A DNA stretch of 64,000 nt from Rhizobacter sp. SG703 (GTDB taxonomy: Bacteria > Pseudomonadota > Gammaproteobacteria > Burkholderiales > Burkholderiaceae_C): assembly GCF_012275445.1 (NCBI RefSeq), contig NZ_JAAZQK010000007.1:186001-250000 (forward strand), read 5' to 3'. How positions within the stretch are numbered: position 1 is the stretch's first letter; every line of letters starts with the position of its first letter. The notes beneath the pieces were generated by a model. That model ran no database searches, was not told where the DNA came from, and saw nothing but the letters and a program-made list of their open reading frames with translations. The position numbers and the translations under genes were made by a program. This document shows positions 8,286 through 17,742 of the stretch, piece by piece.

Positions 8286-9560
8286 GTGCCCGACCTGTTC
8301 CGCCGCCAGGCCATCGACCACCAGCGCCAGAAGTTCCACGGTGCCATCGTGCTGACGCGCAGCCCGCAGCAGGCTGCGTGGACGGCCTTCTTCGTGCTGC
8401 TGGTGCTGGCGCTGCTGGCGTTCGCCGCGACGCAGGGCTTCGCGCGCCAGGAGACCGTCACCGGCGTGCTGCTGCCGAGCGGCGGCGTGCTGCGGCTGGT
8501 CGCGCCGCAGGCCGGCGTGGTGCTGCCGGGCGGCGCCGCGCAGGGGCAGCAGGTGGCCGCCGGCGCGCCGGTGCTGCGGCTGTCGGCCGAGCAGTCCAGC
8601 GCCCGGGGGCCGACGCAGGCGGCGGTCGCCGAATCGCTGAGCAGCCGCCAGCTCGCGCTGCGCGACGAGCTGAAGCAGCAGGCCGAGCAGGCACGCCAGC
8701 AGGCCGCCGCGCTCGATGACCGCATCGGCAACCTCGCCGCGACACTGCAGCAGCACGAGCGCGAACTCGCGCTGCAGCGCGAGCGCGTCGCGGTGATGCA
8801 GGACATCGCCGCCCGCTACCCGGAACTGGTGCGCTCGGGCGCGGTGTCGCCGGTCGAGGTGGCCGAGAAGAATGCCGAGGTGCTGGACCAGCGCTCGCGG
8901 CTGGCCACGCTGGAGCGGCAGCGCCTCGCGCTGCAGCAGGACCTGGCAAGCGCCCGCGCGCAGCGCCAGGCGGTGCCGCTGCAGGCCGGGCGCGAAGGCT
9001 CGCAGCTGCGCCGCGAGGCGCAGGCCTTGTCGCAGCAGCAGGCCGAGAACGAAGCCCGCCGCGAAACCGCGGTGCTCGCGCCGCAGGCCGGCCGCGTCGC
9101 CACCGTGCTGGCCAGCCCCGGCCAGTCGGTCGCGGCCGGCCAGTTGCTCGCGACGCTGCTTCCCGGCGGCAGCGGCAGCGCGCTGGAGGCCGAGCTCGAG
9201 GTGCCGACGCGCGCCGCCGGCTTCGTGCGGCCCGGCACGCCGGTGAAGCTGCGCGTCGATGCGTTCCCGTATGCGCGCTTCGGGCAGTTGCCGGCGCATG
9301 TGCGCGAGGTCTCGCAGAGCGCGGTGGCGATGGCGCCCGCCGACGACACCGCTGCCGGCAGCAGCGCGGCGGGCGCCGCTGCCGCCAGCGGCGTCTACCG
9401 CGTGCGCGTCGTGATCGACGCGACCGACGCCGCCGCGCTCGCGTGGCGCGACGCGCTGAAGGCCGGCATGCGCGTGCAGGCGAGCCTGGTGGCCGAGAAG
9501 CGCACGCTGGTCGAATGGGTGCTGGAGCCGCTGGCCGGCCTGCAGGTGGCGGCCCGATGA
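8286..9560 (+). CDS. HlyD-family membrane fusion protein of a peptide exporter (CvaA/RaxA-like)
   Basis: A short cytoplasmic start (DLFRRQAIDHQRQKFHG) leads into one membrane segment (AFFVLLVLALLAFAATQGF). Then come a lipoyl/barrel-sandwich half (GVLLPSGGVLRLVAPQAGVV), a long Gln/Ala/Arg-rich coiled coil of about 180 residues, the second lipoyl half (VLAPQAGRVATVLASPGQSV) and a beta-barrel region. This is the layout of adaptors that link an inner-membrane ABC exporter to an outer-membrane channel. The start is uncertain: the GTG at 8286 fits the family N-terminus but has no clear ribosome site. The stop overlaps the next gene (ATGA), so the pair is translationally coupled. No TolC-like gene is nearby. 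Confidence 0.88.
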   Translation: MPDLFRRQAIDHQRQKFHGAIVLTRSPQQAAWTAFFVLLVLALLAFAATQGFARQETVTGVLLPSGGVLRLVAPQAGVVLPGGAAQGQQVAAGAPVLRLSAEQSSARGPTQAAVAESLSSRQLALRDELKQQAEQARQQAAALDDRIGNLAATLQQHERELALQRERVAVMQDIAARYPELVRSGAVSPVEVAEKNAEVLDQRSRLATLERQRLALQQDLASARAQRQAVPLQAGREGSQLRREAQALSQQQAENEARRETAVLAPQAGRVATVLASPGQSVAAGQLLATLLPGGSGSALEAELEVPTRAAGFVRPGTPVKLRVDAFPYARFGQLPAHVREVSQSAVAMAPADDTAAGSSAAGAAAASGVYRVRVVIDATDAAALAWRDALKAGMRVQASLVAEKRTLVEWVLEPLAGLQVAAR

Positions 9561-11719
9561 GCCTTGAACACGACCCGGTGCCGCCCGGCGTGACGCGCCG
9601 GCTCGGCCTCGCGCGCCACCTGCCGGTGATCGTGCAGACCGAGGCCACCGAATGCGGGCTGGCCAGCATCGCGATGATCGCCGTCTACCACGGCATCGAC
9701 ACCGACCTGCCGACGCTGCGGCTGCGCTTCGCACTGTCGCGCAAGGGCACGAACTTCGAGAGCATGGTGCGCATCGCCGCCGCGCTCGGGCTCGACAACC
9801 GGCCGCTGAAGCTCGACATGGAGCACCTGCCCCAACTCGCGCTGCCTTGCGTACTCCACTGGGACATGAACCACTTCGTCGTGCTGAAGTCGGTGTCGGC
9901 GCGGCGCATCGTGATCCACGACCCGGCGATCGGCGTGCGCTCGTTCACCCCGGAAGAATTCGCGCCGCACTTCACCGGCATCGCGATGGAGCTGACGCCG
10001 TCGGCCGGCTTCGAGCCGCGGCGCGAGAAGCTCGACTTCACGCTGCGCGGGCTGATGGGCCGCATCACCGGGCTGGGCGCGAGCCTCGGGCAGATCCTCG
10101 CGCTGGCGGTCGCGCTCGAGGTCGTCGTGATCGCGCTGCCGTTCTACCTGCAGTGGGTGGTCGACCACGCGCTGCTGGCGGCCGACCTCGACCTGCTCGC
10201 GATCCTCGCGATCGGCTTCAGCCTGCTGGTGCTGCTGCAGACCGGACTCGGCGCGGTGCGCGGCTGGTGGGTCGCGACGCTGAGCGCGCGGCTGAACTTC
10301 CAATGGCTGGGCAACGTGTTCGGCCACCTGGTGAAGCTGCCGCTGGAGTTCTTCGAGAAGCGGCACGTCGGCCACATCATCTCGTGCTTCGGCTCCATCA
10401 CGGTGATCCAGAAGACGCTGACGACCGGCGTGGTGACCGCGCTGGTCGACACGCTGATGGTGCTCGGCACCGCCGCGATGATGGCCGCCTACAGCCTGCA
10501 GCTGATGGCGGTGTCGCTGGCCGCCACCGCGCTGTACGCCGGGCTGCGCTGGTCGGTGTTCCGCGCGCTGCGCGCGGCCAGCGCCGAGGAGATCATCCAT
10601 GCCGCTCGCCAGCAGACGCACTTCCTCGAGACCGCCAGCGGCATCCAGAGCGTGCGGCTGTTCGGCCGCGGCAACCTGCGCCGCGCCGGCTGGATGAACA
10701 TGCTGGCCGACCAGTTCAACGCCGGGCTGCGGGTGCAGCGGGTGCACATCGGCAACGAGACGGCGCAGACGCTGCTGTTCGGGCTGGAGCGGGTGCTGGT
10801 GGTGTGGCTCGCGGCGCGCTCGGTGCTCGCCGGCAGCTTCACGGTCGGCATGCTGTTCGCGTACATGGCCTACAAGGAGCTGTTCTCGACGCGCGTCGCG
10901 TCGGCGATCGACAAGCTGTCGGAACTGGCGATGCTGCGGCTGCACGGCGAGCGCGTGGCCGACATCGTGCTCGCCGAGGCCGAGGCGGCCGAAGGCATCG
11001 CCGGCCCGAGCGCGGTCGAGGTCGACCTGTCGCGCCGGCCGGCGCGCATCGAGCTGCGCGGCGTGTCGTACCGCTACGCCAGCACCGAGCCGTGGGTGCT
11101 CGACAACATCGACCTGACGGTGGAGGCCGGCGAATGCCTGGCGCTGACCGGCGCATCGGGCTGCGGCAAGACGACACTGGTGAAGGTGATGCTCGGGCTG
11201 CTGGCGCCGACGCAAGGCGAGGTGCTGTTCGACGGCACGCCGATCCTGCACCTGGGCCTGGCGAACTACCGCGCGCTGATCGGCACCGTGATGCAGGAGG
11301 ACCGGCTGTTCTCCGGCTCGCTGGCCGACAACATCAGCTTCTTCGATGCCGAGCCCGACATGGCGCGCATCGAGGCCTGCGCGAAGCTCGCGGCGATCGA
11401 CGGCGAGATCGAGGCGATGCCGATGGGCTACCACACGCTGGTCGGCGACGTCGGCGTCGGCATCTCGGGCGGGCAGAAGCAGCGCGTGCTGCTGGCGCGC
11501 GCGCTGTACCGCGAGCCGCGCATCCTGGTGCTCGACGAAGCCACCAGCCACCTCGACCTGCGCAACGAGCAGACGGTGAACCACGCGGTGGCGGCGATGC
11601 AGCTGACGCGGGTGGTGGTGGCGCACCGGCCGGACACGATCGCGATGGCGGACCGGGTGGTGGTGATCGAACGGGGGCGGGTGGCGGCGCAGGAGCGCAA
11701 GACGGTGGCAACTGCGTGA
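9557..11719 (+). CDS. Peptidase C39 domain ABC exporter (colicin V/double-glycine peptide type)
   Basis: The product is 720 residues in three parts. Residues 20-150 form a C39 cysteine peptidase with Cys33 in TEATECGLAS, His106 in DMNHF and Asp122 in HDPAIG, so the catalytic triad is complete. The middle is a six-helix ABC transporter membrane domain. The C-terminal ATPase has Walker A GASGCGKTT, signature ISGGQKQR, Walker B ILVLDEATSHLD and H-loop VVAHRPDTI. Family members cut leader peptides after a Gly-Gly motif while exporting the peptide. The gene overlaps its HlyD partner. I see no small double-glycine precursor gene on either side, so the cargo is unknown and may be encoded elsewhere. 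Confidence 0.93.
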   Translation: MSLEHDPVPPGVTRRLGLARHLPVIVQTEATECGLASIAMIAVYHGIDTDLPTLRLRFALSRKGTNFESMVRIAAALGLDNRPLKLDMEHLPQLALPCVLHWDMNHFVVLKSVSARRIVIHDPAIGVRSFTPEEFAPHFTGIAMELTPSAGFEPRREKLDFTLRGLMGRITGLGASLGQILALAVALEVVVIALPFYLQWVVDHALLAADLDLLAILAIGFSLLVLLQTGLGAVRGWWVATLSARLNFQWLGNVFGHLVKLPLEFFEKRHVGHIISCFGSITVIQKTLTTGVVTALVDTLMVLGTAAMMAAYSLQLMAVSLAATALYAGLRWSVFRALRAASAEEIIHAARQQTHFLETASGIQSVRLFGRGNLRRAGWMNMLADQFNAGLRVQRVHIGNETAQTLLFGLERVLVVWLAARSVLAGSFTVGMLFAYMAYKELFSTRVASAIDKLSELAMLRLHGERVADIVLAEAEAAEGIAGPSAVEVDLSRRPARIELRGVSYRYASTEPWVLDNIDLTVEAGECLALTGASGCGKTTLVKVMLGLLAPTQGEVLFDGTPILHLGLANYRALIGTVMQEDRLFSGSLADNISFFDAEPDMARIEACAKLAAIDGEIEAMPMGYHTLVGDVGVGISGGQKQRVLLARALYREPRILVLDEATSHLDLRNEQTVNHAVAAMQLTRVVVAHRPDTIAMADRVVVIERGRVAAQERKTVATA

Positions 11720-11761
11720 ATGCCGCGCGACGATCTGCCGCCTGGTCGGGATCCTGGAAGC

Positions 11762-11776
11762 GACTGGGGGCCAGTC
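11762..11776. terminator. Short hairpin between convergent genes
   Basis: GACTGG (11762-11767) and CCAGTC (11771-11776) form a 6-base stem with a GGG loop in the 55-base gap between the ABC exporter and ridA. It slightly overlaps the ridA stop. There is no T-run, so the terminator call rests on position and symmetry. Confidence 0.35.
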
Positions 11777-12161
11777 AGGCGGGCTTGAACGCGATCACGT
11801 CGATCTCGACCTTCGCATCCACCATCAGCCGCGCCTCGGTCGTCGATCGCGCCGGTTTCCCGTTCGGGAAGTAGCTCATGTAGATGCGGTTGAACGCGCC
11901 GAAGTCGCGCGCGTCCTGCAGCCAGCAGGTGCTCTTGCAGACGTCGTCGAAGGTCGCGCCGGCCAGCGCCAGCACCGCTTTCAGGTTCTCCATCACCTGG
12001 CGCGTCTGCGCCTCGATGCCGCCGGCGACGATCTCGCCGTTCGCATCCGCCGGGACCTGCCCCGACACGTAGATGAAGTCGCCGGCGCGCACCGCCGGCG
12101 AGAAAGGCCGCGCCTGGCGGTCGGAAGCAACCGGCGGGGCGCCAAGGTATTCGAGGGGCAT
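11775..12161 (-). CDS. ridA: RidA family enamine/imine deaminase
   Basis: This 128-residue RidA/YjgF-type protein belongs to a family that hydrolyses reactive enamine or imine intermediates made by PLP-dependent dehydratases, protecting other PLP enzymes. Conserved blocks are FIYVSGQVPAD, TRQVMENLKAVLALAGATFDDV, the RSTTEARLMVDAKVEIDVIAF region with the substrate-binding Arg, and the VEI core. I chose the ATG at 12161 because AAGGAG lies about six bases upstream and MPLEYLGAPP is a normal start; a longer frame reaches 12203. It is divergent from the D-amino-acid cluster and shares its regulatory region. It probably clears iminoacids from the PLP deaminase encoded at 17739-19028. Confidence 0.93.
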   Translation of the reverse strand: MPLEYLGAPPVASDRQARPFSPAVRAGDFIYVSGQVPADANGEIVAGGIEAQTRQVMENLKAVLALAGATFDDVCKSTCWLQDARDFGAFNRIYMSYFPNGKPARSTTEARLMVDAKVEIDVIAFKPA

Positions 12162-12208
12162 GGAAGGCTCCTTCAGGGTGGAAACGGTGCAGCTGCGCAC
12201 CATAGATG

Positions 12209-12223
12209 TGAAAGCATCTTTCA
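12209..12223. promoter_or_regulatory. RpiR-type operator 1 (TGAAAGCATCTTTCA)
   Basis: This inverted repeat has TGAAAG/CTTTCA arms around a 3-base spacer. A similar 15-mer at 12294-12308 shares 12 of 15 positions. The TGAAA-N5-TTTCA form fits operators of RpiR-family regulators, and an RpiR gene lies in this cluster at 19171. The site is about 50 bases upstream of the ridA start. Confidence 0.55.
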
Positions 12224-12260
12224 GTCAACAGCGTTGCACGGCGGGTAAACCCCGATTATT

Positions 12261-12276
12261 TGGCACAAGGATTGCT
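12261..12276 (+). promoter_or_regulatory. Sigma-54-type promoter (TGGCAC-N5-TTGC)
   Basis: TGGCAC at 12261-12266 and TTGC at 12272-12275 match the -24/-12 elements, with the invariant GG and GC exactly ten bases apart. Transcription would start near 12287 and run into the binding-protein gene at 12343. Sigma-54 promoters need an AAA+ activator; none is encoded in this window. No sigma-70 promoter was clearer in the same gap. Confidence 0.5.
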
Positions 12277-12293
12277 CCATAGTCGCGTCGTTC

Positions 12294-12308
12294 TGAAAAA
12301 TACTTTCA
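12294..12308. promoter_or_regulatory. RpiR-type operator 2 (TGAAAAATACTTTCA)
   Basis: This second copy of the inverted repeat lies just downstream of the predicted transcription start and about 35 bases before the ABC binding-protein gene. The centre is 85 bases from operator 1. A repressor bound here would block the start or early elongation. A further half-site, TTTCAG, follows at 12310-12315. Confidence 0.55.
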
Positions 12309-12342
12309 GATTTCAGCCGTACGCCCTTGTTGGAGACCCGCC

Positions 12343-13905
12343 ATGCCCCGCACCGCATCCCTCCCCCGCCGCACCCTGCTGAAGCTGCCCGCCGCGCTCG
12401 GCCTGGCCGCCTGCCTGCTCGGGGCCGCCGGCGCCGCGCAGGCGCAAGGCCCGCGCCATTTCGCGACGCTCGCGATGGTCGGCGAACCGCAGACGCTGGA
12501 CCCGATGGGTTCCACCGCCGACCTGGTCGGCACCATCATGCAGCACGTCTACGAACCGCTCTACACCTTCGACGCGAAGTGGAACGTGGTGCCGATGCTG
12601 GCCGAATCGCAACCGAAGATCAGCGCCGACGGCAAGACCTACGCCATCACCTTGCGCAAGGGCGTGATGCTGCACAGCGGACGCGAGCTGACCGCCGACG
12701 ACGTGGTCGCGAGCCTGCAGCGCTGGATGGAGCAGGCGCCGCGCGGCAAGGCGGTCGCGAAGGAGCTCGACAGCCTGAAGGCGACCGGCCCGCTGGCGGT
12801 GCAGATCGTGCTGAAGAACCCGTATGCGCCGCTGCTGGCCCAGCTCGCGCTGCCGAGCGGCATGGCCGCGATCATGGCCAAGGAGTCGATCGCGACGCCG
12901 CTGAAGGAGTTCGTCGGCACCGGCCCGTACCGCTTCAAGGAACGCAAGCCCGACGCCTACGTCCTGCTGACGCGCTTCGACAAGTACAGCGCCCGCAAGG
13001 AAGCCGCGAGCGGCTATGCCGGCAAGCGCGAAGCGCTGATCGAGGAGCTGCGCTTCGTGCCGGTGCCCAATGCCAACACCCGCGTCGAAGGCGCGCTCGC
13101 GGCGCAGTACGACTTCGCCGACCTGCTGCCGGTCGAGGCGCTGTCGCGGCTCGAGAAGGCCGGCGGCAAGACGCTGCCGATCCTGACCCCGTCGTTCGGC
13201 TTCCCGTACCTGGTGCTGAACACCAAGGAAGGCGTGGCCGCCAACGTCGGCGTGCGCCGCGCGCTGCAGACCGCGATCGGCGAAGGCGAGATGCTGGCCG
13301 CCGGCTTCGGCGACACCCGCTTCTTCAGCGCCGAAGGCAACCACTTCCCGAAGGGTTCGCCGTTCTATTCGAACGCCGGCACCGACGCCTACAACCAGCG
13401 CAACGCGAAGAAGGCCAAGGACGACGCCGAGAAGGCCGGCTACAAGGGCGAGCCGGTGCGCGTGCTGACCAGCCGCCAGTACGACTTCCACTACAACATG
13501 GCGCTGCTGATGGCCGAGCAGCTGAAGCGCGCCGGCTTCAAGGTCGAGCTGAACGTGGTCGACTGGGCCACGCTGGTGCAGCGCCGCAACGATTCGAAGC
13601 TGTGGGACCTGTACGTCACCCACTCCGGCCAGTTCCCCGAGCCGATGCTGTCGCCGCCGCAACTCGGCGAAGGCGCGCCGGGCTGGTGGAGCTCGCCGGC
13701 CAAGCAGGCGGCGCTCTCGGCCTTCAACCAGGAAACCGATGCCGCGAAGCGCGGCGCGCTGTGGGGCAAGGTGCAGCAGGTGGTCTACGACGAGGTGCCG
13801 TACATCAACGTCGGCCGCTTCAACGGGCTGTCGGCGCGCAGCCTCGCGCTCGACGGCTACGTGCCGGCGACCTGGCCGTTCTTCTGGAACGCGCGGATCA
13901 AGTAA
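12343..13905 (+). CDS. Peptide-type ABC transporter substrate-binding protein (SBP_bac_5)
   Basis: The product is a 520-residue periplasmic receptor of the DppA/OppA family. The signal region PRRTLLKLPAALGLAACLLGAAGAAQAQ has a twin-arginine-like RRTLLK. Family blocks are GEPQTLDPMGSTADLVGTIM near the mature start, YEPLYTFDAKWNVVPMLAES, ITLRKGVMLHSGRELTADDVV and the later VGVRRALQTAIG segment. TTGGAG lies eight bases before the ATG. It starts a transporter operon that continues with DAN-type deacylase genes, so the ligand is probably a D-amino acid, an N-acyl-D-amino acid or a D-peptide rather than ordinary dipeptides; this is inferred from context. The upstream gap carries a sigma-54-type promoter and RpiR-type operators. 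Confidence 0.93.
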   Translation: MPRTASLPRRTLLKLPAALGLAACLLGAAGAAQAQGPRHFATLAMVGEPQTLDPMGSTADLVGTIMQHVYEPLYTFDAKWNVVPMLAESQPKISADGKTYAITLRKGVMLHSGRELTADDVVASLQRWMEQAPRGKAVAKELDSLKATGPLAVQIVLKNPYAPLLAQLALPSGMAAIMAKESIATPLKEFVGTGPYRFKERKPDAYVLLTRFDKYSARKEAASGYAGKREALIEELRFVPVPNANTRVEGALAAQYDFADLLPVEALSRLEKAGGKTLPILTPSFGFPYLVLNTKEGVAANVGVRRALQTAIGEGEMLAAGFGDTRFFSAEGNHFPKGSPFYSNAGTDAYNQRNAKKAKDDAEKAGYKGEPVRVLTSRQYDFHYNMALLMAEQLKRAGFKVELNVVDWATLVQRRNDSKLWDLYVTHSGQFPEPMLSPPQLGEGAPGWWSSPAKQAALSAFNQETDAAKRGALWGKVQQVVYDEVPYINVGRFNGLSARSLALDGYVPATWPFFWNARIK

Positions 13906-13932
13906 GTCCTGCTTCATCCGCACAGGCAGCCA

Positions 13933-14874
13933 ATGCATCGCTACCTCCTCTCCCGACTCGCCGGCATGCTGGCGGTGCTCGCCATCGTCGCGGTGATGGT
14001 GTTCGTGCTGACGCGCGCCGCGTCGGGCGACCCGGTCTCGGTGCTGCTGGGCGACCAGGCCACCGCCGAGGACATCGCCCGCGTGCAGAAGGACTACGGC
14101 CTCGACAAGCCGCTGCCGGTGCAGTTCGCGTACTGGATCGGCGAGGTGCTGCACGGCAACCTCGGCCAGTCGATCTTCCTGCAGCGCCCGGTCACGCAGG
14201 CGCTGTGGGAACGCGCCGAGCCGACCACGCTGCTCGCGCTGATGGCGGTGGCCATCGCGGCGCTGATCGGCATCCCGTGCGGCATCGTGTCGGCGGTGTA
14301 CCGCGGGCGCTGGCTCGACCAGGTCGTCACCGGTGCCGCGATGCTGGGCGCCAGCATCCCGAGCTTCTGGTTCGGCATCGTGCTGATCCAGCTGTTCGCG
14401 GTGTCGCTCGGCTGGTTCCCGGTGTCGGGCTACGGCGCGCCCGATGCCGCGCTCGGCGAGCGCTTCCATGCGCTGATGCTGCCGTCGCTGGTGCTGGGCG
14501 TGCTGAATTCGGCGCTGATCATCCGCTTCACGCGCGCGTCGATGCTCGACGTGCTCGGCGAAGACTATGTGCGCACCGCACGCTCGAAGGGCCTCGGCGA
14601 AGGCACGGTGGTGCTGAAGCACGCGCTGCGCAACGCGCTGGTGCCGGTGGTCACGGTGCTCGGGCTGACGGTCGCGCTGATGATCGGCGGCGCGGTCGTC
14701 ACCGAGACGGTGTTCGGGCTGCCGGGCATCGGCAACCTGGTGGTCAATGCGGTGCTGCGGCGCGACTACCCGGTGATCCAGGGCGCGCTGCTGGTGATTG
14801 CCGCGATCTACGTGCTGATCAATTTCGCGATCGACCTGTTGTATGTCGCCGTCGACCCCCGGGTGAAGCTGTGA
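13933..14874 (+). CDS. Peptide-type ABC transporter permease, DppB-like
   Basis: This 313-residue inner-membrane permease has the layout of DppB/OppB proteins: an N-terminal membrane segment (MHRYLLSRLAGMLAVLAIVAV), the SGDPVSVLLGDQAT periplasmic lead-in and five further membrane segments. The cytoplasmic EAA loop is EDYVRTARSKGLGEGTVVLKHALRNALVP, which contacts the ATPases. The C-terminus VDPRVKL is typical. It lies 27 bases after the binding-protein gene and its stop overlaps the next start (GTGA). Confidence 0.95.
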   Translation: MHRYLLSRLAGMLAVLAIVAVMVFVLTRAASGDPVSVLLGDQATAEDIARVQKDYGLDKPLPVQFAYWIGEVLHGNLGQSIFLQRPVTQALWERAEPTTLLALMAVAIAALIGIPCGIVSAVYRGRWLDQVVTGAAMLGASIPSFWFGIVLIQLFAVSLGWFPVSGYGAPDAALGERFHALMLPSLVLGVLNSALIIRFTRASMLDVLGEDYVRTARSKGLGEGTVVLKHALRNALVPVVTVLGLTVALMIGGAVVTETVFGLPGIGNLVVNAVLRRDYPVIQGALLVIAAIYVLINFAIDLLYVAVDPRVKL

Positions 14875-15706
14875 AAGTCCCTCGCCTGCTGAAGCAACTG
14901 ATGCACCGCCGCATCGTGATGGTCTCGGCCGCGCTGCTGCTGGCCATCGCGGTGCTGGCGCTCGGCGCGCCGTGGTTCGCATCGTTCGACCCGAACGACA
15001 CCGCGGTGCTCGAGCGATTGAAGGCGCCGAGCGCCGCCCACCTGCTCGGCACCGACGAGCTCGGCCGCGACCTGTATGCGCGCATCGTGCACGGCGCGCG
15101 CTACTCGCTGGCGATCGCCGCGCTGACGGCGCTGGGCTCGGTGCTCGCCGGCACGCTGCTCGGGCTGGTGGCCGGCTTCTTCCGCCGGCTCGACACGCCG
15201 CTGATGCGCGTGGTCGACGCAATGATGTCCTTCCCCGACATCCTGCTGGCGATCGCGCTGGTCGCGATCCTCGGCGCGTCGCTGCTGAACGTGGTGCTGG
15301 CGCTGGTGCTGGTCTACACGCCGCGCGTCGCCCGGGTGGTGCGGGCGTCGACGCTGGTGGTGCGCGAGCTGCTGTTCGTCGAGGCGGTGCGGGCGCTGGG
15401 CGTGCGCACCTCGCGCATCCTGTGGCGCCACATCCTGCCGAACCTGCTGTCGCCGATCCTGGTGCAGGTGTCGTTCATCTTCGCGTACGCGATCCTGGCC
15501 GAAGCCGGCTTGTCGTTCCTCGGCGTCGGCGTGCCGCCGGAGATCCCGACCTGGGGCACGATGGTGGCCGGCAGCCAGCAGTACGCCGACCGCGCGTTCT
15601 GGGTCGTGCTGTTCCCCGGCCTCGCGATCATCGTGACGGCGCTGTCGCTGCAGATCCTCGGCGACGGCGTGCGCGACCTGCTGGACCCCAAGCTGAAGAA
15701 GACGCT

Positions 15707-15710
<4 letters not shown>
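14871..15710 (+). CDS. Peptide-type ABC transporter permease, DppC-like
   Basis: The product is the second permease, 279 residues, of the DppC/OppC type. It has the short N-terminal membrane segment, then [23 protein letters not shown], the family hallmark, the EAA loop [28 protein letters not shown] and the C-terminal [12 protein letters not shown]. The GTG start at 14871 overlaps the previous stop by four bases, and the frame further upstream lacks family features. The stop in turn overlaps the ATG of the first ATPase, so the whole transporter is translationally coupled. Confidence 0.95.
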
Positions 15711-16731
<1,021 letters not shown>

Positions 16732-16735
<4 letters not shown>

Positions 16736-17742
16736 GCGCCATCGAGACACCACTGATCGAGGTGCGACACCTCAAGCGCTACTTCGGCAGCGCCGACAAA
16801 CCGGTGCGCGCCGTCGACGACGTGTCGTTCGAGATCCGCGCCGGCGAGACGCTCGGCCTGGTCGGCGAATCCGGCTCGGGCAAGAGCACCATCGGCCGCA
16901 CCGTGCTGCGCCTGATCGAGCGCACCGGCGGCCAGGTGCTGTACCGCGGCGGCGACCTGGCCGCGCTGTCGGCCGAGCGCATGCGCAAGTTGCGCAGCAA
17001 GCTGCAGATCATCTTCCAGGACCCGTACGCCAGCCTGAACCCGAAGATGCGGATCAGCGCGATCCTCGACGAGGCCTTGGCGACGCACGGGCTCGCGAAG
17101 GGCCGCCGCAACGAACGCATCGCCGAGCTGCTCGACCTGGTCGGGCTGCGGCCCGAGCATGCGAGCCGCTTCCCGCACGAGTTCTCCGGCGGCCAGCGGC
17201 AGCGCATCGGCATTGCGCGCGCGCTGGCGGTGGAGCCGGAGTTCATCGTCGCCGACGAGCCGCTGTCGGCGCTCGACGTGTCGATCCAGGCGCAGGTGAT
17301 CAACCTGCTGGCCGAGCTGCGCGAGCGGCTGTCGCTGACGATGCTGTTCATCTCGCACGACCTCGACGTGGTCGAGTACCTGTGCGACCGGGTGGTGGTG
17401 CTGTACCTGGGCCGCGTGATGGAGGTGTCGACGACGGCCGAGCTGTTCGCGCGCCCGCTGCACCCGTACACCCAGGCGCTGCTGGCCGCGAGCCCGAAGC
17501 CCGACCCGCTGGACAAGACCGAGGTCATCCCGCTGAAGGGCGACATCCCGAGCCCGATGAACCCGCCGTCGGGCTGCGTGTTCCGCACGCGCTGCCCGAA
17601 GGCGATCGACGCGTGCGCGCAGACCATTCCGCCGCTGGAAGAGAAGGCGCCTGGGCGTTTCTCCGCCTGCATTCTCAGTAGCCCGGATGCCAATCCGGGA
17701 TCGACCGATGGACCCGGATGGACATCCGGGCTGCGACCATGA
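16732..17742 (+). CDS. Peptide-type ABC transporter ATPase, DppF-like, with hairpin-encoded C-terminal tail
   Basis: The 336-residue second ATPase has Walker [11 protein letters not shown]-loop IFQDPYASLNP, signature FSGGQRQRIGIARAL, Walker B FIVADEPLSALDV, H-loop ISHDLDVVEYLCD and the cysteine-bearing extension CVFRTRCPKAIDAC. The last 20 or so residues (from SSPDANPG) do not look like the family: they are encoded by two palindromes at 17682-17730, so the reading frame appears to run through an inserted repeat before reaching a stop. The stop at 17740-17742 overlaps the ATG of the next gene (17739). Activity should not be affected, because the tail lies beyond all catalytic motifs. Confidence 0.93.
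17682..17730. repeat. Paired CCCGGAT hairpins inside the ATPase gene end
   Basis: CCCGGATGCCAATCCGGG (17682-17699) and CCCGGATGGACATCCGGG (17713-17730) are two stem-loops with the same 7-base arms, 13 bases apart. Outer copies AGCCCGGAT/ATCCGGGCT also pair. They form an intergenic-type repeat that has become the last codons of the ABC ATPase gene. It may attenuate or stabilise the mRNA between the transporter and enzyme genes. Confidence 0.7.

Noticed and set aside
12313-15222. Minus-strand frame of 969 codons opposite the ABC transporter
   Set aside because: His/Arg/Gln-rich shadow without domains; the plus-strand genes are textbook transporter subunits.
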